NCBI GenBank assembly: GCA_023398165.1
Contig: JAEWSQ010000025.1
Coordinates: 1 to 64,000, forward strand
Reading direction: 5' to 3'
Length of the DNA: 64,000 nt
Source: Spirochaetota bacterium
GTDB taxonomy: Bacteria; Spirochaetota; Spirochaetia; Treponematales; Treponemataceae
Both the position numbers and the translations under genes were made by a program. A model generated the notes under the pieces. The model was not told the DNA's origin. It made no database searches and saw only the letters and a program-made list of their open reading frames with translations. This document shows, piece after piece, positions 7,993 to 16,317 of the stretch. Numbering within the stretch: the stretch's first letter is position 1; each line of letters starts with the position of its first letter.

Positions 7993-8414
7993 GCTTTTTT
8001 GGGAAGGTTAATGACCATGGTAACCGTTGTTCCTTCACCTTTTCTGCTGTCAATAGTAAGCTCATCGCTGTTAGCCTGAATATTGTGCAGTCCCATTCCT
8101 GCGCCGAAACCCATTTCCCGTATGACCTGGGGTGCTGTTGAGTACCCCAGTTCCATCGCCTTTTCAATACAGGGAATTCCAGGTCCCTCGTCTTTCATTA
8201 TTATTTTTATACTTTCATCGGAAATTTCTACAAAGGCTTCACCGCCGCCTGCATGGACGGCCATATTCATCTCTGCCTCGTACATGGCAATGGCCACACG
8301 TTTTAAAACTGCATTATCCCAGCCTTTTTCTTTGAGCTTCTTTTTTACATCCGCCGATGCTGATCCGGCGCGGGTAAAATCCTCCCCGCTTATGAAGTAG
8401 TGCAGTTTCATCAA
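7989..8414 (-). CDS. RsbT/RsbW-like GHKL ATPase
   Basis: This 141-residue single-domain GHKL ATPase has the N-box YEAEMNMAVHAGGG (about residues 45-58), the G1 box IMKDEGPGIP (about 73-82) and the G2 glycine loop GFGAGMGLHNI (about 103-113). The last strand ends in GTTVTMVINL. The form matches RsbT/anti-sigma-type kinases, but no sigma factor or anti-sigma antagonist gene is adjacent. Instead it lies 5 bp after a DRTGG-domain gene. From memory the same pair occurs in Clostridia and Thermotogae near [FeFe]-hydrogenase genes; none is visible here. Its partner and target are unknown. Confidence 0.85.
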   Translation of the reverse strand: MMKLHYFISGEDFTRAGSASADVKKKLKEKGWDNAVLKRVAIAMYEAEMNMAVHAGGGEAFVEISDESIKIIMKDEGPGIPCIEKAMELGYSTAPQVIREMGFGAGMGLHNIQANSDELTIDSRKGEGTTVTMVINLPKKA

Positions 8415-8419
8415 TTTTT

Positions 8420-8776
8420 TTATATGGTACGGACTCCGCCGCCTTTAAGCCCTGCTTCATACAGTTTCCCGCATGAAATAAACATTGGAAGTTTTGTTGT
8501 AAGAAGAACTATTCCAAGTTCCTGGGCCATATCTATCATCTCCTGTGTGGGTTGTTTTCCCCGTACAAAACAGACGGCATCAATATCCATGAGATTTGCG
8601 GTACGTATTACCTGAATGTTAATGAGCCCCGTAAGCAGAAGAACCTGTTCTTTCACAAAGGCCATTACATCGCTCATCAGATCCGATCCGCATGCTGATA
8701 ATACCTCTTTGTCTTCCATTTCATTATTGCATACAATTTGCGCATCAAGTGTTTGTGCAACTGTTTTAAGTGTCAT
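8420..8776 (-). CDS. DRTGG-domain protein
   Basis: This 118-residue protein has the DRTGG-domain pattern: an N-terminal segment KTVAQTLDAQIVCNN, the SDLMSDVMAF helix, VQ-like strands IQVIRTANLMDIDAVCFVRG, and a C-terminal LGIVLLTTKLPMF. The start was chosen at the internal ATG because GAGGGG stands 6 bp before it; a longer reading frame begins 13 codons earlier without a good site. In other proteins DRTGG domains sit beside CBS domains or phosphotransacetylase and may bind a nucleotide or small ligand. The tight pairing with the RsbT-like ATPase suggests a functional unit. Confidence 0.8.
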   Translation of the reverse strand: MTLKTVAQTLDAQIVCNNEMEDKEVLSACGSDLMSDVMAFVKEQVLLLTGLINIQVIRTANLMDIDAVCFVRGKQPTQEMIDMAQELGIVLLTTKLPMFISCGKLYEAGLKGGGVRTI

Positions 8777-8841
8777 ATTACCCCTCTTTTTTTTGCAGCA
8801 TTCTAATACTACCATAATTCATCACAAATAACAATAAATCT

Positions 8842-11574
8842 CTATTCCGGTGTATCGGACGAAAGTATCCACAGAGATGTCTGTTTTTTAATATAAGCGT
8901 CAAATACCTGTATGAATTCACCCGTGGTACTTTTCTCCAGAACCGCATACTGTTCAAGGTATCTGTTCATATTAGTATATAGATCTCTTCCCTCTATAAG
9001 TTTACGGCATATTCCTTCCTGAGTCATGCTTTCATTCATTATAGTATTAACCCACAAAATTTTTGCCCTCATAATTTCATTTTCATCAATAATTATTTCT
9101 TCAAAATGAGAGGCAGCCTCTTCTGTTATTTCCTGCATTGTTTCATACGACGCGACACCGGTGAACCGTATTCCGCATAATGATGGAATTTCAGGATCAA
9201 AATAGGCCTCAGCACCGGTAAAGGGAGGCTTCTCCATACTAAGCGAAGTTTCCTCAAGATACTGTGCTAGTTTCAAAAGGAGTGCGTCAAAAACAGATTG
9301 ATTTTCGTTCAGAGGGCGTCTAAAATAGACATGTGCCGGATCATAAAAGACAGTTGTGGGAACAAGTTTTACCGGTCTTTCTCCTGCTTCGGAAGCCGAC
9401 ACGGTCGCAGTAAATATCCTGTAAAGGTTTTTCCATCGTGTCATAGACGGAAATTGGGGTTCTGCCTTCCAATCACCAGGGCTTCCGGTTTTTTTCAAAT
9501 AGCCGAATGATGCTTCTGCGGAAGGCAGCACAGTACGTGAAGTGTTCTCATCAGTGCTGATGCATAAGGAAAAACGCTCTGCATTAAAGAGCCTTCCTTC
9601 CGCTTCTTTTATTTCTGAAAAAGTGTAGGAAGATGAATCAAGTTCCGGCTCTGCTAGAGCGCTCTCGTACCCGCTTCCTGCGTATATTGTTTCGACTGCT
9701 GCGCTATAGAGCTGATAATCTGAATCATACCGGCTCATCTTCTCTGAGCCGGAAAACTGCATCAGGAGTTCATCAGCCTCTATTGCTGAAATATTCATAA
9801 ATGCTAAAGCCTTTCCTGCACAGTACAAGGCGGTACCGGTATCTTTAGTACTGCATGTCAGTGTAATGCTGCTCGAATGCAGTCCGGCCTTAACGGTTAC
9901 TCCTGCCGTTGAGGAAAGCTGCTCCTGAGCTCTAAAGTCATACACTGTTTTTTTAATTTCGTTTTCAAGATGTTTCATGAGTATTTTTTCAATGAGGGGT
10001 TTTTTTGGATCAGATGAGAGAACTCCGCCGTCAATTGTGAGAACTATGCAGCTCGTATCTGTTCTATCCTCATGCAGCAGTACTTCAATGCCGTTGCTCA
10101 ACGCACTCATACTATTGTTTCCGGTCCGTGAAAGAAGGATTTTTGAAATATCGGTGAAAGCGGTACTGTTTTGCAGCGTTCCAGAGGCGCTCAGGGAAGA
10201 GATACCTGCTTTGCGTATTGTATTTTCTACATCCTTTTCAAAAACTGCTGCCCAGCCGTCTTTCTCAAGATTTTTCTTTTGTTCCAAATATGAGTCTGTA
10301 TTAAGAAGTATAAAAAAATGCGGAGCAGATTGTAGTATTTGCGAAGCATATGTTCCGTCAATTTCTTCCGGTCTGTTTTCTGTTAAATCCTTTTTTTGCG
10401 CCCAGGATTCGATGAGTTTTTCAATGCCTCCGGTATGAGTATTTTCTCTCAAATATACTTCATTATACGCATCAGCGCTTTTAAGCTGTTCATTTGTGAA
10501 AGTAGAATTAGCCGAAAGAGCATCGAGTATCAGCCGGATTTTTTTATCAGCCGATATATCTGTTTTCTTCAGCATTGACTGAATAATAATGCGCGATGTG
10601 CTGTAGTGGTCTTCATAGGAAACGTTGCTATAGCCTTCCTGCTCCAGTCCCAAATTTTCATTGTGCATGAGTGTTGTCTTAAAACCGCTTAACGGATCAT
10701 TCAATAAAAAAGAAACGGTCCGGGCAGCTTTGTCTGCTTTATTCTTAGACCCCGGATTAGAAATGACCGGGATTACTGTGATGCATTGTTCCAGATCCTG
10801 AGGGAGTCCGTCGGAAACAAATACAATTTTTGACTGTTTCTGCTGAATTTCAAATTCCTCATCGGGCGGCAGGGAACTTGTTCCTTTCCACGGTTCAAAA
10901 TGAGCTTTGACCTGAGATAGAATTTGTTCTTCGCTCAGAGGGGATGAAATGAATAAAGCACTGTTATCAGGTTTAAAATACTGGCTGCGGACAGAGGCGA
11001 GAATTGATCTCATTTTTTCACGCGGTGCTTTTGTAAAATAGCAGAACGCCATCTCCTGCGTCTGCTTCCACGGCTCATACGGATAAAGGCTTTCTATGAC
11101 GAGGCTGTGAAGAATACCGTAAAATGAACGGGTAAAAGAGTCCCGCGCTGCGGTGTATTCCTCTATCATCAGATCAAGCTGTTTGTCATCAAAAATTGAA
11201 GTGCTTGCAAGTTCCATTATGAGATCTAATGCATTATCTGCGGAAAATGCGGGAAAAGTGCAGCTGAAGACGCTTGCGTGTGAACCGAATTGAGAACGGG
11301 TATTCGTAATGCCGATATCTTTAATGCTTTTTTCAGTGCCTTCTTTATTTTCCCAAAAAAGCCGCGTGTTAATATCGGCATAGCCTGCGGTTTCCTTTTT
11401 TTCACTTCTATAACCTCCCCGGATGCACAGATCTATCCGTACAAGAGGGGAATCGTTTTGTGAATCAATATACACATCCATTCCGTTGGACAGCGTATAG
11501 CGTACGTATTCCTGCGCCCAAAAGTCTATACAAAGACCGCACAGTAAAAGAAAGACAATTTTTTTGCGTATCAT
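8842..11574 (-). CDS. Secreted M16-family (insulinase-like) protein, catalytically degenerate
   Basis: This 910-residue protein has a signal peptide (cleavage near residue 20, after FWAQ) and then two M16-type halves. The first begins YTLSNGMDVYIDSQNDSPLV and contains R-G-G-Y-R-S-E-K as in active pitrilysins. Where HxxEH should follow, residues 67-71 read DINTR, so both zinc histidines and the catalytic glutamate are lost. A second M16-like half starts near residue 490 (ALSNGIEVLLHEDRT), and a 'peptidase_M16_C'-like region lies around residues 185-390. The protein is likely periplasmic and works as a scaffold or chaperone subunit rather than a protease. It is the first gene of a transcript with DRTGG, ATPase and MTHFS genes (65-bp gap). 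Confidence 0.82.
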   Translation of the reverse strand: MIRKKIVFLLLCGLCIDFWAQEYVRYTLSNGMDVYIDSQNDSPLVRIDLCIRGGYRSEKKETAGYADINTRLFWENKEGTEKSIKDIGITNTRSQFGSHASVFSCTFPAFSADNALDLIMELASTSIFDDKQLDLMIEEYTAARDSFTRSFYGILHSLVIESLYPYEPWKQTQEMAFCYFTKAPREKMRSILASVRSQYFKPDNSALFISSPLSEEQILSQVKAHFEPWKGTSSLPPDEEFEIQQKQSKIVFVSDGLPQDLEQCITVIPVISNPGSKNKADKAARTVSFLLNDPLSGFKTTLMHNENLGLEQEGYSNVSYEDHYSTSRIIIQSMLKKTDISADKKIRLILDALSANSTFTNEQLKSADAYNEVYLRENTHTGGIEKLIESWAQKKDLTENRPEEIDGTYASQILQSAPHFFILLNTDSYLEQKKNLEKDGWAAVFEKDVENTIRKAGISSLSASGTLQNSTAFTDISKILLSRTGNNSMSALSNGIEVLLHEDRTDTSCIVLTIDGGVLSSDPKKPLIEKILMKHLENEIKKTVYDFRAQEQLSSTAGVTVKAGLHSSSITLTCSTKDTGTALYCAGKALAFMNISAIEADELLMQFSGSEKMSRYDSDYQLYSAAVETIYAGSGYESALAEPELDSSSYTFSEIKEAEGRLFNAERFSLCISTDENTSRTVLPSAEASFGYLKKTGSPGDWKAEPQFPSMTRWKNLYRIFTATVSASEAGERPVKLVPTTVFYDPAHVYFRRPLNENQSVFDALLLKLAQYLEETSLSMEKPPFTGAEAYFDPEIPSLCGIRFTGVASYETMQEITEEAASHFEEIIIDENEIMRAKILWVNTIMNESMTQEGICRKLIEGRDLYTNMNRYLEQYAVLEKSTTGEFIQVFDAYIKKQTSLWILSSDTPE

Positions 11575-11585
11575 AACCGCTTAAA

Positions 11586-11614
11586 AGTATAATAGTAAAA
11601 TACCGTAAAGTCTA
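11586..11614 (-). promoter_or_regulatory. Predicted promoter of the M16 gene, nearly leaderless
   Basis: On the minus strand TAGACT, 17 bp and TATACT end only 11 bp before the ATG at 11574, leaving a predicted 5' leader of about 4-5 nt and no Shine-Dalgarno sequence. Confidence 0.5.
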
Positions 11615-11635
11615 TGTTTATGAGGGAAAGGTTCT

Positions 11636-11664
11636 TTGACAAAGAGAAAAAAATCCACTAAAAT
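11636..11664 (+). promoter_or_regulatory. Predicted sigma-70 promoter of the DUF4954 gene
   Basis: A perfect TTGACA, 17 bp and TAAAAT (5 of 6) lie about 40 bp before the chosen start at 11705. Because the promoter covers the beginning of the longer reading frame, it supports the shorter protein. Confidence 0.7.
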
Positions 11665-11704
11665 TAATCGCGTAAAAACCACCGGGCTTTACAGGAGCAT
11701 TCCC

Positions 11705-13870
11705 ATGTCAAAAGTATCAATCCATATTCCCTCTGAGAATCACAGCGGAACCTTTCCCTCAAGCCTTTCCTTTACTGAAGGAAAGAGAAACCCTACTGCT
11801 TCGGAAATTGAAATACTAAAGCACAACGACAACCGGTCTTCCGATCCGCAGTGGAAGAATGTCTATGTTTCAAAAGTTTTTGATCCTTCATTAATTCACG
11901 ACACTGAGTTTTACGGTACTGTTGTTATAGGCGCGTTAAGAAAAGCCACGTTAAAATACCATGATCTTGAACTTGAAACCGGCATAGTTAATTCCTACGT
12001 CGATTCCTGTGTTATTGGCGATGATGTATGTATACGGAACGTTTCATATCTTCAAAATTACGTTCTGGGAAACCGTGTAATGATTTTTAATGTACAGGAA
12101 ATGTCGTGTACACTGCATTCAAAATTCGGCAACGGCATCTTAAAAGAAGGGGAGCCGGAGGAGAACCGCATATGGATCGGTGTTGGAAATGAAAACGGCG
12201 GACGTGAGATTCTCCCCTTTGAATCGATGATTCCCGCCGATGCCTATATCTGGTCGCGCTACCGTGAAGATAAAGACCTTATGAGGAAATTCATTGACCT
12301 CACCGAAGAGGGACAGTGTAAAAAGAATAATACATACGGTATTGCAGGCGATGATGTTGTAATCAAGAATACCAGTCTTATTAAGGATGTAAAAATAGGT
12401 TCGTGCGCGTATATTAAAGGCGCTTTTAAACTGAAAAATATAACAATCTGTTCTTCTGAAGCTGAACCCTCTCAAATAGGCGAGGGGGTTGAAATGGTCA
12501 ACGGCATCATGGGCTACGGCTGCAAGGCTTTTTATCAGGCTGTCGCCGTCCGCTTCATCCTGGGAAGAAACTGCCAGTTAAAATACGGAGCCAGGCTCCT
12601 TAACTCCGTACTTGGGGATAACTCGACAGTATCATGCTGTGAGCTGCTCAACAATCTTATTTTTCCCTTCCATGAGCAGCACCACAATACATCCTTTCTT
12701 ATAGCAAGCACCATCAAGGGCCAGTCGAATATTGCTGCCGGAGCCACAATCGGATCCAATCACAATTCCAGAAGTCCCGATGGTGAAATATATGCGGGAA
12801 GAGGATTCTGGCCGGGACTCTGTTCCGATTTCAAGCACAACAGCAAATTCGCTTCATTTACGCTTATTTCCAAGGGATCGTATCAGTACGAACTCAATAT
12901 TACCTATCCTTTTTCGCTTGTATCGCGTTCAAATGAGGAGGAAGGAATAAGCATAATGCCCGCATACTGGTTTATGTATAATATGTTTGCCATGGCGCGC
13001 AATAATACGAAGTTTAAAAACCGTGATGTCCGGGCGGTAAAGGTGCAGAATATTGAAACCGATCCGCTTGCCCCGGATACCATGCAGGAGGTTCTGAGCG
13101 CTCTGGACAGATTAATTCACCTGACAGAAAATTATTTAATGTCGAATGATTTAAACTATACTATTGCCTCAGGCGATATGTACCAGAAGGCTAAGGATTT
13201 TCTTCACCAGAATCCTGACGCTGATCTTTCCTTTACCGATCCTTTATGCATGAAAAAATTCGGAGCAAAGATAATAAAACCCGTTCAGGGGTACAAGGAA
13301 TACAGAAAAATTGCCAAGTATTTTGCCGTGAAAACTCTTTCAGAGTACTGCAGACAAAAAAATATTGAGTCTTTTTCCACATCATTATTCTCTCAAATTC
13401 TAACTCTTGAGCTTTTCACCGAATGGGTCAATATAGGAGGGCAGATTATTCCTTCAAGGAAGCTTCAGGAACTCTTTGAAAAAATAAAGAAGGGATCTGT
13501 TAAAAACTGGGATGAGGTTCATGCCTTTTATAATGACTGCGAAAAAGAGTATTCAACCTATAAGGTTCGTTATGCGCTGTATATTTTGGAAACCCTGTAC
13601 TCCCGGTCAATCAGTGATTTTACAAAAGAAATCTATGCCGATATCCTGAAGGATGTTACCGTTGTTTCCAATTACATGTACACAAGTTCTATATCATCCC
13701 GCCAGAAGGATTATACCGATTTCTTCAGGGCAATAACATACAGAAACAGGGATGAAATGACTGCCGTTGTCGGCCGGCTTGAGGACAACAGTTTCCTGAA
13801 AAAACTTAAAACCGACACTGAATCTTTTAACGCCGGTCTTGAGGTTTTGTTCAATAAACTGGTCAAATAA
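11705..13870 (+). CDS. DUF4954 left-handed beta-helix protein (sugar-nucleotidyltransferase-like)
   Basis: This 721-residue protein is dominated in its first 420 residues by hexapeptide-like turns such as VVIGALRKATLKYHDLELE and VIKNTSLIKDVKIGSCAYIK. These resemble the left-handed beta-helix of UDP-GlcNAc pyrophosphorylases and acyltransferases. This pattern and length match the DUF4954 family found in Treponema and Bacteroidetes. The C-terminal 280 residues are helical with no recognisable motif. No nucleotidyltransferase GxG signature is visible, so the enzymatic role is unproven. CAGGAG precedes the chosen ATG by 7 bp, and the upstream promoter excludes the longer start. It stands between the divergent M16 gene and cheW. 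Confidence 0.75.
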   Translation: MSKVSIHIPSENHSGTFPSSLSFTEGKRNPTASEIEILKHNDNRSSDPQWKNVYVSKVFDPSLIHDTEFYGTVVIGALRKATLKYHDLELETGIVNSYVDSCVIGDDVCIRNVSYLQNYVLGNRVMIFNVQEMSCTLHSKFGNGILKEGEPEENRIWIGVGNENGGREILPFESMIPADAYIWSRYREDKDLMRKFIDLTEEGQCKKNNTYGIAGDDVVIKNTSLIKDVKIGSCAYIKGAFKLKNITICSSEAEPSQIGEGVEMVNGIMGYGCKAFYQAVAVRFILGRNCQLKYGARLLNSVLGDNSTVSCCELLNNLIFPFHEQHHNTSFLIASTIKGQSNIAAGATIGSNHNSRSPDGEIYAGRGFWPGLCSDFKHNSKFASFTLISKGSYQYELNITYPFSLVSRSNEEEGISIMPAYWFMYNMFAMARNNTKFKNRDVRAVKVQNIETDPLAPDTMQEVLSALDRLIHLTENYLMSNDLNYTIASGDMYQKAKDFLHQNPDADLSFTDPLCMKKFGAKIIKPVQGYKEYRKIAKYFAVKTLSEYCRQKNIESFSTSLFSQILTLELFTEWVNIGGQIIPSRKLQELFEKIKKGSVKNWDEVHAFYNDCEKEYSTYKVRYALYILETLYSRSISDFTKEIYADILKDVTVVSNYMYTSSISSRQKDYTDFFRAITYRNRDEMTAVVGRLEDNSFLKKLKTDTESFNAGLEVLFNKLVK

Positions 13871-13945
13871 GATCCTCTAAACCGCTGCACTTGTGTTTTT
13901 TGGATTTTAGATGTATTGTTAAGGTACTATATTTGCGGAGGATGT

Positions 13946-14425
13946 ATGGCAATAGGCGATTCACAGTTTCAGCTGGTTACTTTTCAATTGGGCGAAGAAT
14001 TATACGGCGTTGACATTATGGATGTTAAAGAAATTGTTAAGATTCAAAATGTGCGTCCTATTCCGAATGCTCCCTACTATGTCGAGGGTATATTCAATCT
14101 TCGCAGTGAAATTATACCAATAATAAGTCTCCATAAGCGCTTCAGGCTTGCATCTGTCCAAAAAACAGAAGACGACGACTTTGAAGGCGGTTTTATCATC
14201 TTGAATATTGAGGGAAACAAGATAGGTATTATCATAGACCGTGTTGCCCGCGTTGTGATGGTGAACAGCGATGAAGTTAAGCCGCCTCCCCAAATGCTTT
14301 CAGGCATAGGCACCGAATATATTCACGGTGTAATCCGGCAGGAAGCCGGCTACTTGATAATGCTCGACATACGAAGGTTATTTAACTCTAAAGAATTACA
14401 AAAACTAATTGGAATGAAGCGCTAA
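13946..14425 (+). CDS. cheW: Chemotaxis coupling protein CheW
   Basis: This 159-residue CheW has the SH3-like fold pattern FQLGEELYGVDIMDVKEIV, then RPIPNAPYYVEGIFNLRSEIIPII and the GIIIDRVARVV strand. It links methyl-accepting receptors to the CheA kinase at the cell pole. The start at the ATG after GCGGAGG was preferred to one 10 codons earlier. Its stop overlaps the next gene's ATG (TAATG), implying a transcript that continues into the DegT-like gene, nadK and recN. No cheA or cheY is present in the window, so this is an isolated copy. Confidence 0.93.
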   Translation: MAIGDSQFQLVTFQLGEELYGVDIMDVKEIVKIQNVRPIPNAPYYVEGIFNLRSEIIPIISLHKRFRLASVQKTEDDDFEGGFIILNIEGNKIGIIIDRVARVVMVNSDEVKPPPQMLSGIGTEYIHGVIRQEAGYLIMLDIRRLFNSKELQKLIGMKR

Positions 14426-15453
14426 TGAAAATTCAGACATTCAGTTCTACTATCCGCCGTAAAGAAATGGACGCCGTATTGACCTGCATGGTCGAGGAAA
14501 AAATCGGCCCTGGCGAGAGTAATGTGCGCCTCATTCAGCAGGTAAAAGAATATTTCGGCGTTGACGGCGCTGCAGCGCTCCGCAGTCCTTCTCTTGCTCT
14601 TAAGTATGCTCTCAAAGCTCTTGATCTGCCGAAAGAGAGCGGCATTATTCTTTCCGCGCTTGCTCCCTCATGGCAAATCCTTGCCGTCGAGGATTTCGGT
14701 TATAAACCCATGGTTATTGATGTTTCCCCTGAAAGCGCTCTTGTTTCTCCCGAGGCTGTACATGAAGCGGTTCAGCAGGGCGGAAGACTTCTTTTACTGC
14801 ATGAGACTATGGGTCTGTTGCCGAATATTCAGGCAATGCTTGATTTGGGTATACCGGTAATTGAGGATATTTCGCACAGTGCAGGCGCTGCAGTCGGCGA
14901 AAAAATGGCAGGAACCTTCGGAACATTCACTATTCTGGGACTTGAAGAACAGGATATTCTTACTTCAGGCGGGGGTGCTGTGTTGATGGCTCCTTCGCGC
15001 AGAGACTGGATAGTGTTAAAAAAACATACCGATGAAGCACCGCAGACTGATATTCTGCCCGATATTAACTGCGCATTAGCATTTGTCCAGCTGAAAGAAC
15101 TTAACCGTAACGAGCTTATCCGCCGCGAGATGTATGAAATGTATATACGGTCTCTTTTACAGGGAAAACATAAAACGCTCATTCAGCAGGGTGATTATGC
15201 AGTTCAGGCGGTCTATTCTTTCCCGGTAGTGCTTACAAGCGGTTTTAAAGATGTTAAACAGTATGCTTCCCGTAAGGATATAGAAATAGCTCCTGCTTTT
15301 GAGAAATCAATCATAGCCTTACGCGGGGAAAGCCTCGAACACTGTATCCAGTCAAAATCATTCTTACTCAGGTGCGCCTTATTTCCGCTGTATCCGCGGC
15401 TTGGAATTACGCAGGCGGCAAAAATCGCAAAAGTTTTAGCAACCTTACCCTAA
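14425..15453 (+). CDS. DegT/DnrJ/EryC1-fold protein lacking the PLP lysine
   Basis: This 342-residue protein follows the fold-type I sugar aminotransferase plan. It has GPGESNVRLIQQVKEYFGV, the nucleotide-sugar aminotransferase pattern of a large domain, VIEDISHSAGA with the PLP-pyridine Asp148, and GTFGTF leading to TSGGGAVL. The catalytic lysine, normally in the stretch before T-x-G-E-G-G, is replaced: residues 174-176 are Glu-Glu-Gln and no lysine occurs there. It cannot form the usual Schiff base, so a dehydratase-like or regulatory role is possible. It overlaps cheW by one base and precedes nadK by 15 bp. No other sugar-biosynthesis gene is nearby. Confidence 0.78.
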   Translation: MKIQTFSSTIRRKEMDAVLTCMVEEKIGPGESNVRLIQQVKEYFGVDGAAALRSPSLALKYALKALDLPKESGIILSALAPSWQILAVEDFGYKPMVIDVSPESALVSPEAVHEAVQQGGRLLLLHETMGLLPNIQAMLDLGIPVIEDISHSAGAAVGEKMAGTFGTFTILGLEEQDILTSGGGAVLMAPSRRDWIVLKKHTDEAPQTDILPDINCALAFVQLKELNRNELIRREMYEMYIRSLLQGKHKTLIQQGDYAVQAVYSFPVVLTSGFKDVKQYASRKDIEIAPAFEKSIIALRGESLEHCIQSKSFLLRCALFPLYPRLGITQAAKIAKVLATLP

Positions 15454-15468
15454 AAAAAGAAGGGGTGT

Positions 15469-16317
15469 ATGAAGAACTGTGTTATTGTTGTTAACACATA
15501 TAAAAATGAGGCTCTTGCACTGGCAGCGGAAATACAGACTTTTTTAGAAGGAAGAGGCGTTTCTGCCGTCTTACTTCAGTTTTCCGGGCAGAACTCCACG
15601 AATGACAGTTGTTTTTCCTCGTGTGATTTTGCCGTCAGTTTAGGCGGAGACGGAACGGTTCTATTTACCGCCCGTTTTTGCGCTTCAAAACGTATTCCTA
15701 TATTTCCAATAAATCTTGGGGAATTCGGGTTTATTGCCGGAATCCAGAGAAACGCATGGAAGGAGCCTCTTGAACGTTTTCTGGAAACAGGTTCTGTTGC
15801 TGCAGAACGTAATATGCTCAGAATTGAACTTATCCGCAATAAAGAAATGGTATTCACACAGACAGCCTTGAACGATGCGGTCATATCGGCGTACGGGGCT
15901 GCGCGTATTGTAGTGCTCGATGTGGATTCTAGCGGCGTCTCATTCGGGAAATTCAAAGCCGACGGTATCATTGTAGCAACGGCTACCGGTTCAACAGCAT
16001 ATTCAGCAGCAGCCGGAGGACCGATTGTGGATCCTGAACTTGATGCGCTCATTTTAAGCCCTGTATGCCCGTTTTCGTTATCAAACAGGCCTCTCGTGCT
16101 TCCATCCACTGCTGAACTCTCGATCACTGTTCTTCCTTCGCGGGGAACGGAAGTCATGCTCACCTGCGACGGACAGGTTACCCAGAATGCCCTTGTCGGA
16201 GATATCATTAGAATTCGAAAGGCAAAAGAAAAAGCTCTTCTCGTCGGATGCGACTCCGATGTTTTTTACGCCGCACTGCGGTCAAAACTGAACTGGTCCG
16301 GAGGTCCCCTTGCTTGA
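15469..16317 (+). CDS. nadK: NAD kinase
   Basis: This 282-residue enzyme phosphorylates NAD to NADP. It shows the GGDGT motif (SLGGDGTVLFTAR, about residues 62-66) that binds the phosphate donor, NLGEFGFIAG, the NE/ND-type loop ALNDAVIS, and the glycine-rich ATATGSTAYSAAAGGP. Length is typical. The gene is tightly linked to recN (8-bp overlap), a neighbourhood common in many bacteria. An AAGGGG site precedes the ATG. Confidence 0.95.
   Translation: MKNCVIVVNTYKNEALALAAEIQTFLEGRGVSAVLLQFSGQNSTNDSCFSSCDFAVSLGGDGTVLFTARFCASKRIPIFPINLGEFGFIAGIQRNAWKEPLERFLETGSVAAERNMLRIELIRNKEMVFTQTALNDAVISAYGAARIVVLDVDSSGVSFGKFKADGIIVATATGSTAYSAAAGGPIVDPELDALILSPVCPFSLSNRPLVLPSTAELSITVLPSRGTEVMLTCDGQVTQNALVGDIIRIRKAKEKALLVGCDSDVFYAALRSKLNWSGGPLA

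Noticed and set aside
11636..11704. N-terminal extension of the DUF4954 protein by 23 residues
   Set aside because: The first codon of the extension is part of a perfect -35 box and the region contains the -10 box; the internal ATG has a good ribosome-binding site.
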